In this document: positions 34,477-44,502 of the stretch, one piece after another
How the letters are laid out: every line of letters begins with the position of its first letter
Numbering within the stretch: the first letter of the stretch is position 1
NCBI GenBank assembly: GCA_039621445.1
Contig: CP154956.1
Coordinates: 78,364,474 to 78,428,473, forward strand
Source: Euglena gracilis
Lineage: Eukaryota; Euglenida; Euglenophyceae; Euglenales
Length of the DNA stretch: 64,000 bases
Reading direction: 5' to 3'
The notes under the pieces: generated by a model
Seen by the model: the letters and a program-made list of their open reading frames with translations, nothing else
Databases searched by the model: none
What the model was told of the DNA's origin: nothing
Translations under genes and position numbers: made by a program

Positions 34477-34843
34477 CCATGCCCCCCCCCCCCCCGCCGA
34501 GCTGTTCCCCCCCCCCCGAGCTATTCCCATAGGGGGGACGGGAATAGCTCACTGTCGTGGCACTTTTTATAAAGAACTTCCCAAAAAAGTGCTCAAAAAT
34601 CGACGTTTTTGGGACGTTTTCAAAAATCACTTTTTGACAAATGTGCTTAAAAATGACCATTTCTTGCGAACATCCAAAAAAATTGCCAAAAATGACCCCC
34701 TTTGGGTTGCCCGAGGGTCGGGTATGGGAATATCTCGGGGGGGGGACCTAGGTCCCCCCCCCAAGCTGTTCCCCCCCCGTACTGTTTCCATTGGGCCGTA
34801 AAGGGTCCCGGGGACGGGAATAGCTCGGGGGGGGGGGGCATGG
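34477..34843. mobile_element. TA-flanked element, CCATGCCCCC TIR family
   Basis: TA, then CCATGCCCCCC with GAGCTATTCCC, ending GGGAATAGCTCGGGGGG, GGGGCATGG and TA. The inner core of about 230 bp (CTCAAAAATCGACGTTTTTG, ATGACCATTTCTTGCGAACA) is shared with 46565-46886 and, inverted, with the CCATCCCC family at 37722-38062. Confidence 0.75.
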
Positions 34844-34894
34844 TATTACCATTACCCCCCCAAATTGCCAATTTTCAAAATATCTCCAAAATGA

Positions 34895-35000
34895 AGCGAA
34901 ATCAAAGGAAATGTCCGGAGACCTAAATCGAAGCCCTTGGAACGCTCTATCTACTGGGATTTTGGTTTCCCCGCAGCTCACCGCCTAGCCCGAGATATGG
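34895..35000 (-). repeat. Inverted copy of the ACGGCCGTATCTCGGGCT repeat
   Basis: Reverse complement of 33470-33590 (AATGTCCGGAGACCTAAATC; GCTCTATCTACTGGGATTTT). Confidence 0.8.
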
Positions 35001-35527
35001 GCTCCGTGCGGATTTCCGGTGGTCGTCCTTGCGGTGGTCGGGCCGACCATGGTCGGCCCGACCTGTGGTGGTGGTCGACCGACCTGTGGTGGTTGGGCCT
35101 TCCAGGTCGGGCCGACCACCATTTTTCCGCAATACCCCCCCCTTTTTGAACTTTTAAGTCCCCCCCCCTGGTCGGTGGGCATAAAAATGGTCTGTGGTGG
35201 GCCAAAATCACCCGGAAATGCATTTATGGGCAGTTCCCCCTCCCCAGGACCCTGTCCTGTGGCGGTCCTGGGGGGTCCTGGGGGGGGTCATTTGGAGGGT
35301 CCTGGGGGGGCGTTGGGGAGGGTCCTGGGTGGGTCCCGCAACTTTTTGGCAGAAATTTTGCAGCACAAGTTCAGGTTATTTTGAAGTGGGTACCGCCCCC
35401 CGGTGGGTCCTGGGGGGGGTCCTGGGGGGGGGAAACTGGCCATGACTCTCACGAGAGGCAGAAAACACCCCCATCCGAAGTTTTTTGTCAGGGGGGTTAA
35501 AAGTCGGCGGGTGACTCATTAGCACAT
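35001..35527. other. No gene; GGTCGGGCCGACC palindromes and G runs
   Basis: The block 35030-35135 has repeated GGTCGGCCCGACC-type palindromes, similar to 37060-37150. G-rich GGGGGGTCCTGG repeats lie at 35250-35430. Confidence 0.5.
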
Positions 35528-36318
35528 TAGAGTGGGTATTTCGCCGACTAGTCGGCGAAATAGCTGCCGACCAGGCCGACCGACCAATTGGCGTCATCGG
35601 TCGGCCGACCAAATGGGTTGTCAGCCGACTAGTCGGCCGACTTGCCAGCCCCCCCCCCCTGCAGCCTGCCACCAACTAGTTGAAGGGTCGACCGACCAGT
35701 TGAAGGTTCGGTGACTGATGCGTGATAAACTGGTGCCTGCAGGGGACCAGCTACCCCAAAGAGGCGCACAACTAGGGTTATACACATTGGGGGACCCTCG
35801 CTCGGCGCCTTCGGCGCCTCGCTCGGGTCCCCCAATGTTTTTAACCCTAGTTGGGCGCCTCTTTGGGTTCGCTGGGTCCCCTGCAGACACCAATTTAACA
35901 ACGTTGAGGGGATGGGATGGGACAGTTAGGAATGGAAACTTGACCCTAACCCTATGCCTTTAAATAACATCATCAACTGTTCAGGTTCTGAATTGCAGCA
36001 GCCTTCGGCCGCTGCGCGGCCTTCGGCCTTTGGCCAGGCGGCCTTCGGGGCGCATGGCGGTAGACTGGGGGGGGGGGGGTAGTCGGCCGACCAATGGTCG
36101 GTAGCTAGTCGGCGAGGCGGGGTGGGGGGGGGCATTGGGCAGTCGGCCGACTTTCGGGTTCTGAATTGCCGCGGCCCTCGGCCTTCGGCGTTCGGCCAGG
36201 CGGCCTTCGGGGCGCATGGCGGTGGAATGGGGGGGGGGGTTGTCGGCCCTAATGGTCGGTGGCCAGTCGGCGAGACGGGGTGGGGGGGTATTGGGTAGTT
36301 GGCCGACTACCCATTCTC
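35528..36318. mobile_element. Fold-back element rich in TCGGCCGAC palindromes
   Basis: The ends read GAGTGGGTATTTCGCCGAC and (inverted) GAATGGGTAGTCGGCCAAC. It contains a hairpin of about 168 bp at 35728-35895 with arms of about 80 bp meeting at GGCGCCTTCGGCGCC, and two imperfect tandem copies of about 180 bp (35975-36150, 36155-36310) with GCGGCCTTCGGGGCGCATGG. No coding motif. Confidence 0.55.
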
Positions 36319-37199
36319 ATATACTAACGGGTCAGTACCGCCGTTTAAGTCTCCCCCATGAAGAAAATCCAATGCAAACGAGTGGTGGCTAGTCGGTGGT
36401 CATAAAAATGGCCTGTGGCAGGCCTAAATCACCTGGAAATGGTCCGGATGTGTCCAAATAAGTGTCTTACACCAAAATAAACACCCTCAGATGGAAATAT
36501 TTGGTCGGTGGGGGTCGGTGGGCCCTTGATGGGGGTCCAGAGGGGTAAAAAAAAACCAACGATGAAACAGGGATTACATGAAAATCCTTTAGAAATGCAA
36601 GCATTCTGCATCACGAGAGGCAGGAAACTCCTCCCTCCACCCCCATCTGAACCTCAAATAACAAAATCCCTTCTGTGTTGGCAACATACTCGGGGGCTAA
36701 GTTGTTTTTGTGGCTCACTTTGGCATAGGCGGGGTGGGGGCCCCCCGCCCCCCCCCCCCCGCACCCCCCCCTCAAATAACGAAATTCCCTCTATGTTGGC
36801 GACATACTTGAGTGCTAAGTCTTTTTTGTGCAAAATTTTGCAATTATATTGAAAATCTGATGGGGAGAGGTGTTCTTTTGCCAAAAAGTGGCCCAAAATG
36901 GGCATTTTGCCCCCAAGTTTTTGCATATTCACCCCCGATTGGGGGGTTCTGGAGCCATTTAAGTGGGTTTTGACTGGTGTTTGGGGTGATTTGGACAAAC
37001 GTTTTTTTCAGGGGGGGGGCTTAAATCTCCAGAAAGGGGGGGGGGGTAGTGCAAAAAAATGGTGGTCGGGCCAACCACCACAGGTCGATAAGGTCGGCCC
37101 GACGATGGTCGGGCCGACCTCCCTGGTCGGGCCGACCACCGCAAGGACGACCACCGGAAATCCGCTCGGGGCCCGAGATACGGCCGTTTTTCGGCCAAT
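36319..37199. other. No gene recognised
   Basis: Includes a short direct repeat: AACAAAATCCCTTCTGTGTTGGCAACATACT at about 36660 and AACGAAATTCCCTCTATGTTGGCGACATACT at about 36777, each with an upstream CTCAAAT. Palindromic GGTCGGGCCGACC blocks at 37060-37140. Confidence 0.5.
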
Positions 37200-37695
37200 T
37201 TAGGCCAATTTAAGCCATTTTGTACACTTTTTCCACTGTCCGACCTAGCCGTTTTTGGCCAAAAAAGTCGAAAAAATCGAGAAAAAAAATTTGCCCGAAA
37301 CGATGTTTTTTGGCCTCCTGGACCCGGGAAAACTGTTTTTGTGCCGAAAATGGGCGTTTTTCGACCCGCCAGCGCCCCGTTTTGGGCCGCCAACCCATTG
37401 ACTTTGGGTCAAAACCGGGTCAAAAAAGTCGGAAAAAAATCGAAAATTATTTTTTTTTGCCCAAAACGATGTTTTTTGGCCTCCCCGGAAAAGGTGTTTT
37501 TGGAGCCGAAAATGAGTGTTTTTTCGACCTGCCAGCGCCCCGTTTCGGGCACAAAACCCTTGCATTTCAGTCAAAAGAGCTCCATGGGCCGGTGTATATG
37601 GGGGGGGGGGGTCAATGAAGTGGTGGGCGCGCGTTTCTCAATGAAGGGGTGGGTGCGCGCTTATCAAGAGCTCAGCACTATTCAAAACCTGGTCA
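37200..37695 (-). repeat. 165-bp repeat, two inverted units plus flank
   Basis: Inverted copies of the 32975-33260 repeat, then the flank GCGCGCTTATCAAGAGCTC, AGCACTATTCAAAACCTGG, inverted relative to 31645-31690. Confidence 0.85.
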
Positions 37696-37721
37696 TTTAG
37701 GGGGGGGGTAATGGTAAATTG

Positions 37722-38062
37722 CCATCCCCCCCATTATGTACCTCCCCCCGGGAGGCCGAAATTGGGGGGGGGGTACATAATGGAGGGGGGGGTACCCAGG
37801 TCCCATTCCCAGACCCGACCGAACAGCCCAAAAGGCGTCATTTTTGGCAACTTTTTTTGATGTTTGCAATAAATGGTCAATTTTCAGCACATTTGCCAAA
37901 CATCACTTTTTGAAAACGTCCCAAAAACGTCGATTTTTGAGCATTCTTTGGGAAATTCTTTAGAAAAAGTGTTATGACAGTGAGCTACCATCCCCACCCC
38001 CATTATGCACCTCCCCCCCAGGGGGTACATAATGGGGGGGTACACAATGGGGGGGGGGATGG
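37722..38062. mobile_element. TA-type element, CCATCCCC TIR family
   Basis: CCATCCCCCCCATTATGTACC to GGGGGGGATGG, with TA at the right end (38063-38064) and TG instead of TA at the left. The core is the inverse of the 34477 element core, so the same interior carries different subterminal arrays. Confidence 0.7.
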
Positions 38063-38129
38063 TAACTATCATACATAAATTCTTCCACAATCCATTCTGG
38101 TTCCGCTTTTCAAACATGTTAAGCAGCAC

Positions 38130-38300
38130 ACTGAGGATGGTTCGATCAATCGTTTTTTCGATCAATCGTTCGCCACCTCTCGATTAATCGCTCATTCGGC
38201 CAGGGGTTGATTAATCGTCGATTAATGGTTTTCCTTCATAAAGAAACACAGGCCTTCATTAATCGTTCGGTAATTGTTCGCCACACCCCGATTAATCGGC
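38130..38300. repeat. Cluster of GATTAATCG / GATCAATCG palindromes
   Basis: About nine copies of (G)ATYAATCG or ATTAATCG words in 170 bp, also seen at 55405-55450 and, as TTAATCG, at 47765-48005. Probably the inside of small elements; an operator-like role is not excluded. Confidence 0.6.
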
Positions 38301-38309
38301 ATTAGCCAA

Positions 38310-38609
38310 TTAGGGGGGGGGACAATTAGGGGGGGGCTCGAGGACCCCGACCCCATAATTTTTGACGTGTGCAAAATTGGTCGATTTTTTGTGCATTTTT
38401 GGATTGGTCATGACTTTTTCTTATCTTTTAACATTTTCGAAACGGACGTTTTTGGAGATTTTCTGGCCCCTTGCCGAAATTGGCCAAAGTTGGCCAAGGG
38501 AACGTCCATTGGCTAACCCCCCCCCCCTAATTGGCTAATGGACCTCCCTTAAGGACCCCCCAATTAGCCAATTAGGGGGGAGGGCCAATTAGGGGGGGGG
38601 GGGTGAGGG
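38310..38609. mobile_element. TA-type element, CCCTCACC family, left-truncated
   Basis: Matches 50760-51078 through CTCGAGGACCCCGACCCC and GCAAAATTGGTCGATTTTTT, ends GGTGAGGG followed by TA. The first 55 bp or so are missing. Confidence 0.7.
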
Positions 38610-38716
38610 TACATACACAAACTGACCGAACAACCATTAAACTTCAGAACAAAAAAATCTGATGAATCCCTGAAAGAAATGATTTAAAAAAACTGATTAT
38701 CCATGAAATGGGTGTT

Positions 38717-40907
38717 TTAAGAATCTGGCAAAACCACATTATTGAGAGATGCTGTGTGCAAGGAATCCCTTTGCCCCCGTGAAAACGGAGGCCATGGCAA
38801 CCAGAGAAACAAATATGTAGCATATCCAACCGTATGAGTAACCATGAACCGGGAAGATACTGTTTGGTGCCATACCATTGCTGCATCATGCACTTTGGTC
38901 GCCCTTTTGCTGAATTTCTGAATTTGAAAAGCCCATAGCAACAGTATGTTTGGTGCACAAGTGTACTCTGCGAAAAAAATCCAGAGGATCCATGCCAACA
39001 GTGCAATCAGGAGGACCACCACAAGCGCAACCTGAACCCTTTTGCTGAATTTCTGAATTTGAAAAGCCCATAGCAACAGTATGTTTGGTGCACAAGTGTA
39101 CTCTGCGAAAAAAATCCAGAGGATCCATGCCAACAGTGCAATCAGGAGGACCACCACAAGCGCAACCTGAATCAACGCAGCGAATATAATGGGGCATGGC
39201 CAGGCTGTTCTTCATCCCCCAAGACCAGACCCCAAAATTGTGTCACCATCCTCCTGCAGCTCCGAAACAGAAATGAAAAAGTGGTTTTGGAAATGCCCCA
39301 CCTTCCCAGTGGTGGGTGGGCCACGAAAAGAAGCTCAGAAAACCTTCACGAATTTGAAAAGTCACCAAGACACAACAAATTTTGTGCAGAAAAGATAATT
39401 CTTGGGGGGCAATGAGTCGCACGGTGAGGGACTTCCATTTTGGACCCCCCCCCCGGGATTTCTGAGGCCAGAGGGGACCCCGAGCCGGGCTGTGGACATC
39501 CCCCCCGAAGCTGGGGCTGGAATAAATTAGGAGAATAAAAAGCCACCCCAAAAAAATGCCAGTTTTGACCCCCGCTTTCCTTTTTTTTTGGTGAACTTTG
39601 CCCAATTTTTTACTGAAAAATTCCAACCCGGGCCTTTTTACCTGTTTTTGGGATACCGATGGTTCTGGAAATTTGATCAAGAACGTCAAAAAGGGCCAAA
39701 AAAACATGCTCCTTTGCCGGGTCACCTTGGTGGTTTTTTTTTGCCAACTCCCCCCCCCTCCGGAGCCCCGGGGGAGCATGATTGCGCTGACTGACCTGGG
39801 AGGGAGGGGGGAGCTGCTCTTGGCCTGCCCCAAGCAGGCACACCTCCAGGGGGGGGGTCCGGGGACCCAGAAAATTTTCATTGAAAATGGCCTTTTCCGG
39901 CGGCGCCTTTGGCGCCAGGGTCGGAGGGGGGAGGCAGGCGCCCCCAAAACCCGACCCCCCCCCCTGGGGTCAGATCGGGTGCTATGGGGTGCCTAGGCAC
40001 CCGACTTTGCACAAGCCTGCGAGGGAGTCACGGCCAAAAACCAGCCAGTCTCTGAAAAACACCAGTCCCCCGGAGCCAGTGATTGGACCCCCAGCCCCAG
40101 AGGCAGGGCTGCACGGGAAGCGGCAACCCCCACCCAACACCCATAGGTGTTGGGTGTCCTGTTCAGTGCACCTGTCCTTTCCAGCCACCACCTTTCCAGC
40201 CAGCCTGCAGAACCCCCCCCCCCCGGTGAAGTTCACCGTTTGAAACTTCATTGGGTCCTGGACCCCCCTCTCTGCCAACACAAACGGTGAACGTTCAGCA
40301 TTTTTGATTGAAAAATGTCCTTTTTGCAACTCCTCAGAAATTGCATCGAAATGGCCATCTTCTTCCCCCGACCCTCAAATCAGTGTGGTTCACCGGTGAA
40401 TTTCACCGAGGCCAGTGAATGATATCGCCAACCAAAGCAGCCTGCTTGCGTCCACAAGAGAAGGATGAGAATGCCACTTGCGATGGCAGTAAGTGCTGCA
40501 CCAATGACAGAAACGAAAACGAAGGCGATGACAGTGAGGACAGTGGATTCACAGAAAGAATTTCCCCCTGTGACTGGGGCACCATACTTTCCATTGCTCC
40601 CAGCAAAAAAGTCATTGTCCATGCAAGTCTGCTCGTGAACAGGACTGAATGTGTTGGAGAAACATGTCTTGAACGGGTAAGCCCAAGCCCGGTTACCAAC
40701 AGCAATATCCACCATGGCCCAGGGAACGAATGCAGCAAGAAAACCAAGGACCACAATTATGACCAGAAGCACAATGGTAATCAGGTACCAAAACTCAGCT
40801 GGGTGCTTCTCTGGCACTTGACGCACCTTGAATTCTTCGTCAAATTCCGTCATTTTTTGCTGTGGGGGATCAAATTTGAGAAACGGTCTCTTTCGCCCAA
40901 TTTTCAA
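38717..40907 (-). CDS. Spliced multi-pass membrane protein (exons 40407-40907 and 38717-39166)
   Basis: I do not recognise the family. Exon 1 (167 codons) begins MKIGRKRPF, with a second Met at residue 19 (MTEFDEEFKV). It has a long hydrophobic segment (WYLITIVLLVIIVVLGFLAA), an extracellular-like loop with Cys (TCFSNTFSPVHEQTCMDNDF) and a second hydrophobic segment (VLTVIAFVFVSVIGAALTAI). A GTGAAA donor (40401-40406) and an acceptor GTTGATTCAG (at 39167) give phase-0 joining. Exon 2 starts VALVVVLLIALLAWILWIFF and carries it twice because of a 135-bp duplication. The stop is at 38717. The intron is 1240 bp. The layout suggests a four-pass protein. Best host-gene candidate in the window. Confidence 0.5.
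38902..39171 (-). repeat. Exact 135-bp tandem duplication in exon 2
   Basis: 38902-39036 and 39037-39171 are identical. The unit is 45 codons and stays in frame. It includes the TTCAG acceptor sequence, so splicing to the inner copy could remove the extra unit. Confidence 0.9.
39172..40400. other. Intron of the membrane-protein gene; contains GC blocks
   Basis: Holds the hairpin GGCGGCGCCTTTGGCGCC (39898-39915), poly-C and poly-G blocks and GGTGAAGTTCACC palindromes near 40224 and 40390. No gene seen. Confidence 0.5.
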
Positions 40908-41391
40908 AAGTCTTCAAATATTTTTGGACCCCCCACTGACCCCAACTGCCACCAACATTCGGGCCTGTTCGGCCTCGGCGACGGCGACGGTGTCGGTCCA
41001 AAAAAGGTCACGCTCGCGGAACGTGACCACGCGATTCCACCGCGGCTCGCGGACGCCATATTACCCGTGTCTCTCAATACAAGCAGTCAAGTGTGTGCCG
41101 CAATTAGTGTTTTTGTTCGGTGTGATTCCGTTGGGTTTGTTGCTGATGTAGGAGGGATGAGGTTGACGACATTTGTCCGGTCTGCTTCACCTCTGTACAT
41201 GTTGCACATAGAGCGCCCAACTGAGTCCCCTCAGGACGATGTAGAATGCACATTTCCGACCCGCCGGAGCGCCATGTACATAAACGGTGCACGCCAGAAA
41301 TATATCCTACACTTTCGCATCTTATGTCCCCAAACATGCTGCACGAGCGATGCCAATTCATGATTCAACCCGATGGGTTGGCATATGTTTT
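40908..41391. other. Upstream region of the membrane-protein gene
   Basis: Less repetitive than its surroundings. It could hold a promoter and 5' UTR; no specific element identified. Confidence 0.3.
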
Positions 41392-41630
41392 GGAGGTTCG
41401 GCAGCCACCCCCCCCCCCGGTGGTCGGACCCCCTTGGCACGGCAAAATGGGGACCCCCCCTGGCCAGCCAACCCCCTCGGCACGGTATGCCGAACCATAC
41501 CAATGAATTTTCCTTTGGGAAATTCTGGCTGTCCGCCACGGTGAACCCCCCCCTGGGGGACCCCTCGGCACGGCAAAATGGGGACCCTCCCCTGGTGGCC
41601 GAGGGCCCTCGTCAGACGTGCCGAACCTCC
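41392..41630. mobile_element. Miniature element with GGAGGTTCGGCA inverted ends, copy 1
   Basis: 239 bp, starts GGAGGTTCGGCAGCC and ends CGTGCCGAACCTCC. TTTT flanks both sides and may be a 4-bp target duplication. The interior has CCTCGGCACGGCAAAATGGGG-type words twice. Copy 2 is at 62716-62962. Confidence 0.8.
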
Positions 41631-41734
41631 TTTTAGGCTCACTCACTCATTTTTGACCAAAGGTTTTCATTTTTGACCAAAGAAAGTTTCACATGACGTT
41701 TTTGAGGGGAAGGCGCCTCACGTTGTGCTGAGGG

Positions 41735-42090
41735 AATCAGCTTTTTTTAAAAAAAACAAAAAAAAACGTCATGGAGGGTTTGGGGGAAAAATTTTTTGCG
41801 ATTCTTTTTAGAAAAAATTCATTTTTTATCTCTGCAGCATTCATTTTTTGTTTTTTTTTTGGGGGGGGGGTTGAAAACATTATTTTTCGCACCACAAAAC
41901 ACAGATTTGGAAATAACGTGCCCCCCCCCCGAGCTGTCCCCCCCCCCCCGAGCTATTCCCAAAACCCCCCCCCAAAATAAAACCCCTCGCTACATGGGGG
42001 TATAAGAAACCCCCAAATATTAGAAACCCTTTGGCCGATTTTCAGCCGACACCCAAATATAAGAAACCCCCAAATATAAGAAACCCCTGG
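41735..42090. repeat. GTTTTTT-AAAAAAC repeat copy and AAATATAAGAAACCCC repeats
   Basis: 41735-41930 matches 42470-42620 (GTCATGGAGGGTTTGGGG, TTTTTATCTCTGCAGCATTC, ACACAGATTTGGAAAT). 41985-42090 has several CAAATATAAGAAACCCC units, also at 43548 and 46465-46550. Confidence 0.75.
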
Positions 42091-42395
42091 GCTGTTGGCA
42101 GGGCTGGATAGAGGTAGAGGGATAGAGGTAGAGGTAGAGGTAGAGGTAGAGGTAGAGGTAGAGGTCACCTCTACCTCTACTATCCCTCTATGTCTCCTCA
42201 ATGTCAAATTTTTAAGGAAAGTGGATTAACAAAGAAAATTAATGCCGAACGAAGGCATTTTTATGGAAAGAATTAGAAATTGGCCATTCTTGTCACAAAT
42301 CTCTTCTGGCAATTTTTGAGACCACCCATCCGGATATTTTTTCTCATTCCTAACCTAAATAAGATGGGTTGAGATGCTAATTTGCCAAATTTGAG

Positions 42396-43031
42396 CAAGG
42401 TTGACGGCTTGTTTTTTTTTGAAACAAAAAAAACATGTTTTTTTAAAAAATTATGTTTTTTTAAAAAAAACAAAAAAAAGCGTCATGGAGGGTTTGGGGA
42501 AAAATTTTTTGCAATGTTTTTTTTTGGGGGAAAAAGTGCATTTTTTATCTCTACAACATTCATTTTTTTGGGTTGAAAGCATGATTTTTCGCACCAGAAA
42601 ACACAGATTTGGAAATACTTTCACACATTTGAAGAAGAAAAAAAACTGCACAGGGGTATTCCCCCCATGACCCCCCTCCCCCAACCCGACCTAAGACCCG
42701 TTTCGGCCATTTTTTTTCTGAAAAACTTGGCCGGTGATGCCTAATTTGACAGAATATTCCAGTAGATTTCCTAATTTTCGTTTGGGGGATTCCTATTTTG
42801 GAGCCTAAAAAGGATTTTTTCCCAAAAATTTCGTTTTCGGTGATTTCTAATCTAGCCACCGAAAATGTGACCCCCCCCGTGACCCCCCCCCCTCGTGACC
42901 CGAACCACCCGCGAAAATTTTTCTTCAAAAAATGGTCATTTCGCAAGGAAAAAGGTCAAATTTTGCTTTTTCAAAAAAAACATGTTTTTTTGTTGTTTTT
43001 TTTAAAAAAACAAAAAAAAACGTCAACCCTG
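42396..43031. mobile_element. hAT-like miniature element, TSD AATTTGAG
   Basis: Ends CAAGGTTGACG and CGTCAACCCTG, with the perfect 8-bp duplication AATTTGAG at 42388-42395 and 43032-43039. Contains the CCTAATTTGG-type repeat. Non-coding. Confidence 0.8.
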
Positions 43032-43039
43032 AATTTGAG

Positions 43040-43450
43040 GCATTTGGAGCCTTTTGTGGCCCTTTTTGGTGCCGGTTTATGACATTTTATGGACATAGAG
43101 GTGACATAGAGGTAGAGGGGGTGTTTCCCCCGCGACCCCCCCGCGACCCCGCCCCGCGACCCCCCCGCGACCCCACCCTGAGCCCGGTTTCGGGTTTCCA
43201 AAAAGTACAAAAAAGTACATTAATTAGGAATTTGCCACTCAATTAGGAATCAAAAACAGGAAAAATTGGTCCCAAATTCCTAATTGGACCTATTTTTGGA
43301 CCCAAATGGCACGCAAATTCCTAATTGGGATCTAAAATTAGAGGATGGTATGACGTCACACAAGTCACACATGACCTGCCGCGAAACCCATTTCCCCCCC
43401 GCGACCCCCCCCGCGCCCCCCCCGCGACCCCCCCCGCGACCCCAACACCC
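43040..43450 (+). repeat. TTAGGAATT / TCCTAATTGG repeat copy
   Basis: A spaced series of TTAGGAATT or TCCTAATTGG words about 40 bp apart, then GTCACACATGACC and CCGCGACCCC runs. Related copies: 44040-44270, 50640-51235 and 58435-58615. Confidence 0.7.
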
Positions 43451-43801
43451 CCAGAGGTAGAGGTAGAAGTGGGTCAGATAGAGGTAGAGGACTTTGACCT
43501 CTACCTCTACCTCTATCCAGCCCTGCTGTTGGATGCTAATCCAAATATAAGAAACCCCTCATTTACTTTCACCACTGGTCACAGCAAATCTGAAGGCGCG
43601 ATCAACACACAAATCAAGTCGGTCCAGTCTATTGTTTCTTTACAAAACAAGAGGTAAGACGCAACTGTTTTTTTGGTGGGGCAGGAGCGACTGGACCCAA
43701 GAAGGTGATAAATGGGAGAATCATGAACATTGTTTTCTGCCCGTCACCTTCTTGAAAGGAGTGGGAGCTTGGACCGGCGGTCCAGGAAGCAATATAGGAT
43801 A

Positions 43802-44502
43802 CCATGCCCCCCGCCTTTACTGTCCCCCCCCTTACTGTTCCCATTGGGGGGACGGGAACAGAACAGTGTCATAGCACTTTCAAGGCAAAAGGGGGGATTT
43901 TTTTGGTCGGTTTTTGGTGCTTTCCATCCTACCAAAATCCAACCTAATGGGGGTGTATCCCCCGCGACCCCCCCCCGCTACCCACCCCGACCCCCCTGCG
44001 ACCCACACATGGAGGGTTTCCGCATCCCAGTAGGAGCCAAAAAAGGGCACCTAATTAGGAATTTGCACCCAAATTAGGAATCGAAATTGCCTAAAATGTG
44101 TGACAAATTCCTAATTGGAGCTATTTTTGACCCAAAAGTTCTAAAAATAGGTCCCATGTGACGTTGTATGAGAGGTCACACTTGTCACGCGTGACCCGTC
44201 AAAACTTCCACGTTCCCCCCCCGACCCCCCCACCCGGACCCCCCCTGACCCCCCCCGCGACTCATACACCCCCAATGCCAAAATGGATGTTGTGGAGGTG
44301 CAATTTTCAAGCATGTAAACCAAAAAAGCTTCATTTTGGCATTTTAGGTGGCCTTTTGGCTCTAACTTGGTTGGTTGGTTCATGGCCCATTGGAACAGTA
44401 AGGGGGGGGGAGCTCCCCCCCTCTTACTGTTCCCCCCCCCTTACTGTTCCCATGGACCCAAAAGGGGGCCACGGGACGGGAACAGTAAGGGGGGGGGCAT
44501 GG
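43802..44502. mobile_element. TA-flanked element, CCATGCCCCC family, 701 bp
   Basis: TA at 43800-43801 and 44503-44504. Ends CCATGCCCCCC and GGGGGGGGCATGG, with TTACTGTTCCC subterminal words in place of GAGCTATTCCC. A TTAGGAATT-type repeat (about 43940-44270) lies inside. Confidence 0.65.

Larger units (their letters stand above)
42099..43525. mobile_element. hAT-like element with AGAGGT subterminal repeats
   Basis: Ends CAGGGCTGGATAGAGGTAG and (inverted) the same word at 43525. CTGTTGG flanks both sides (42092-42098 and 43526-43532). CAGGG ends and 7-8-bp duplications are hAT features. No transposase frame; a second hAT-like element is nested at 42396-43031. Confidence 0.6.

Noticed and set aside
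35941-35956. Telomere-like CCCTAACCCTA
   Set aside because: Fewer than two units; no array.
40407-40907. Membrane protein as an amastin or claudin
   Set aside because: Four-pass layout is compatible, but the family signature motifs are not visible, so no name is given.
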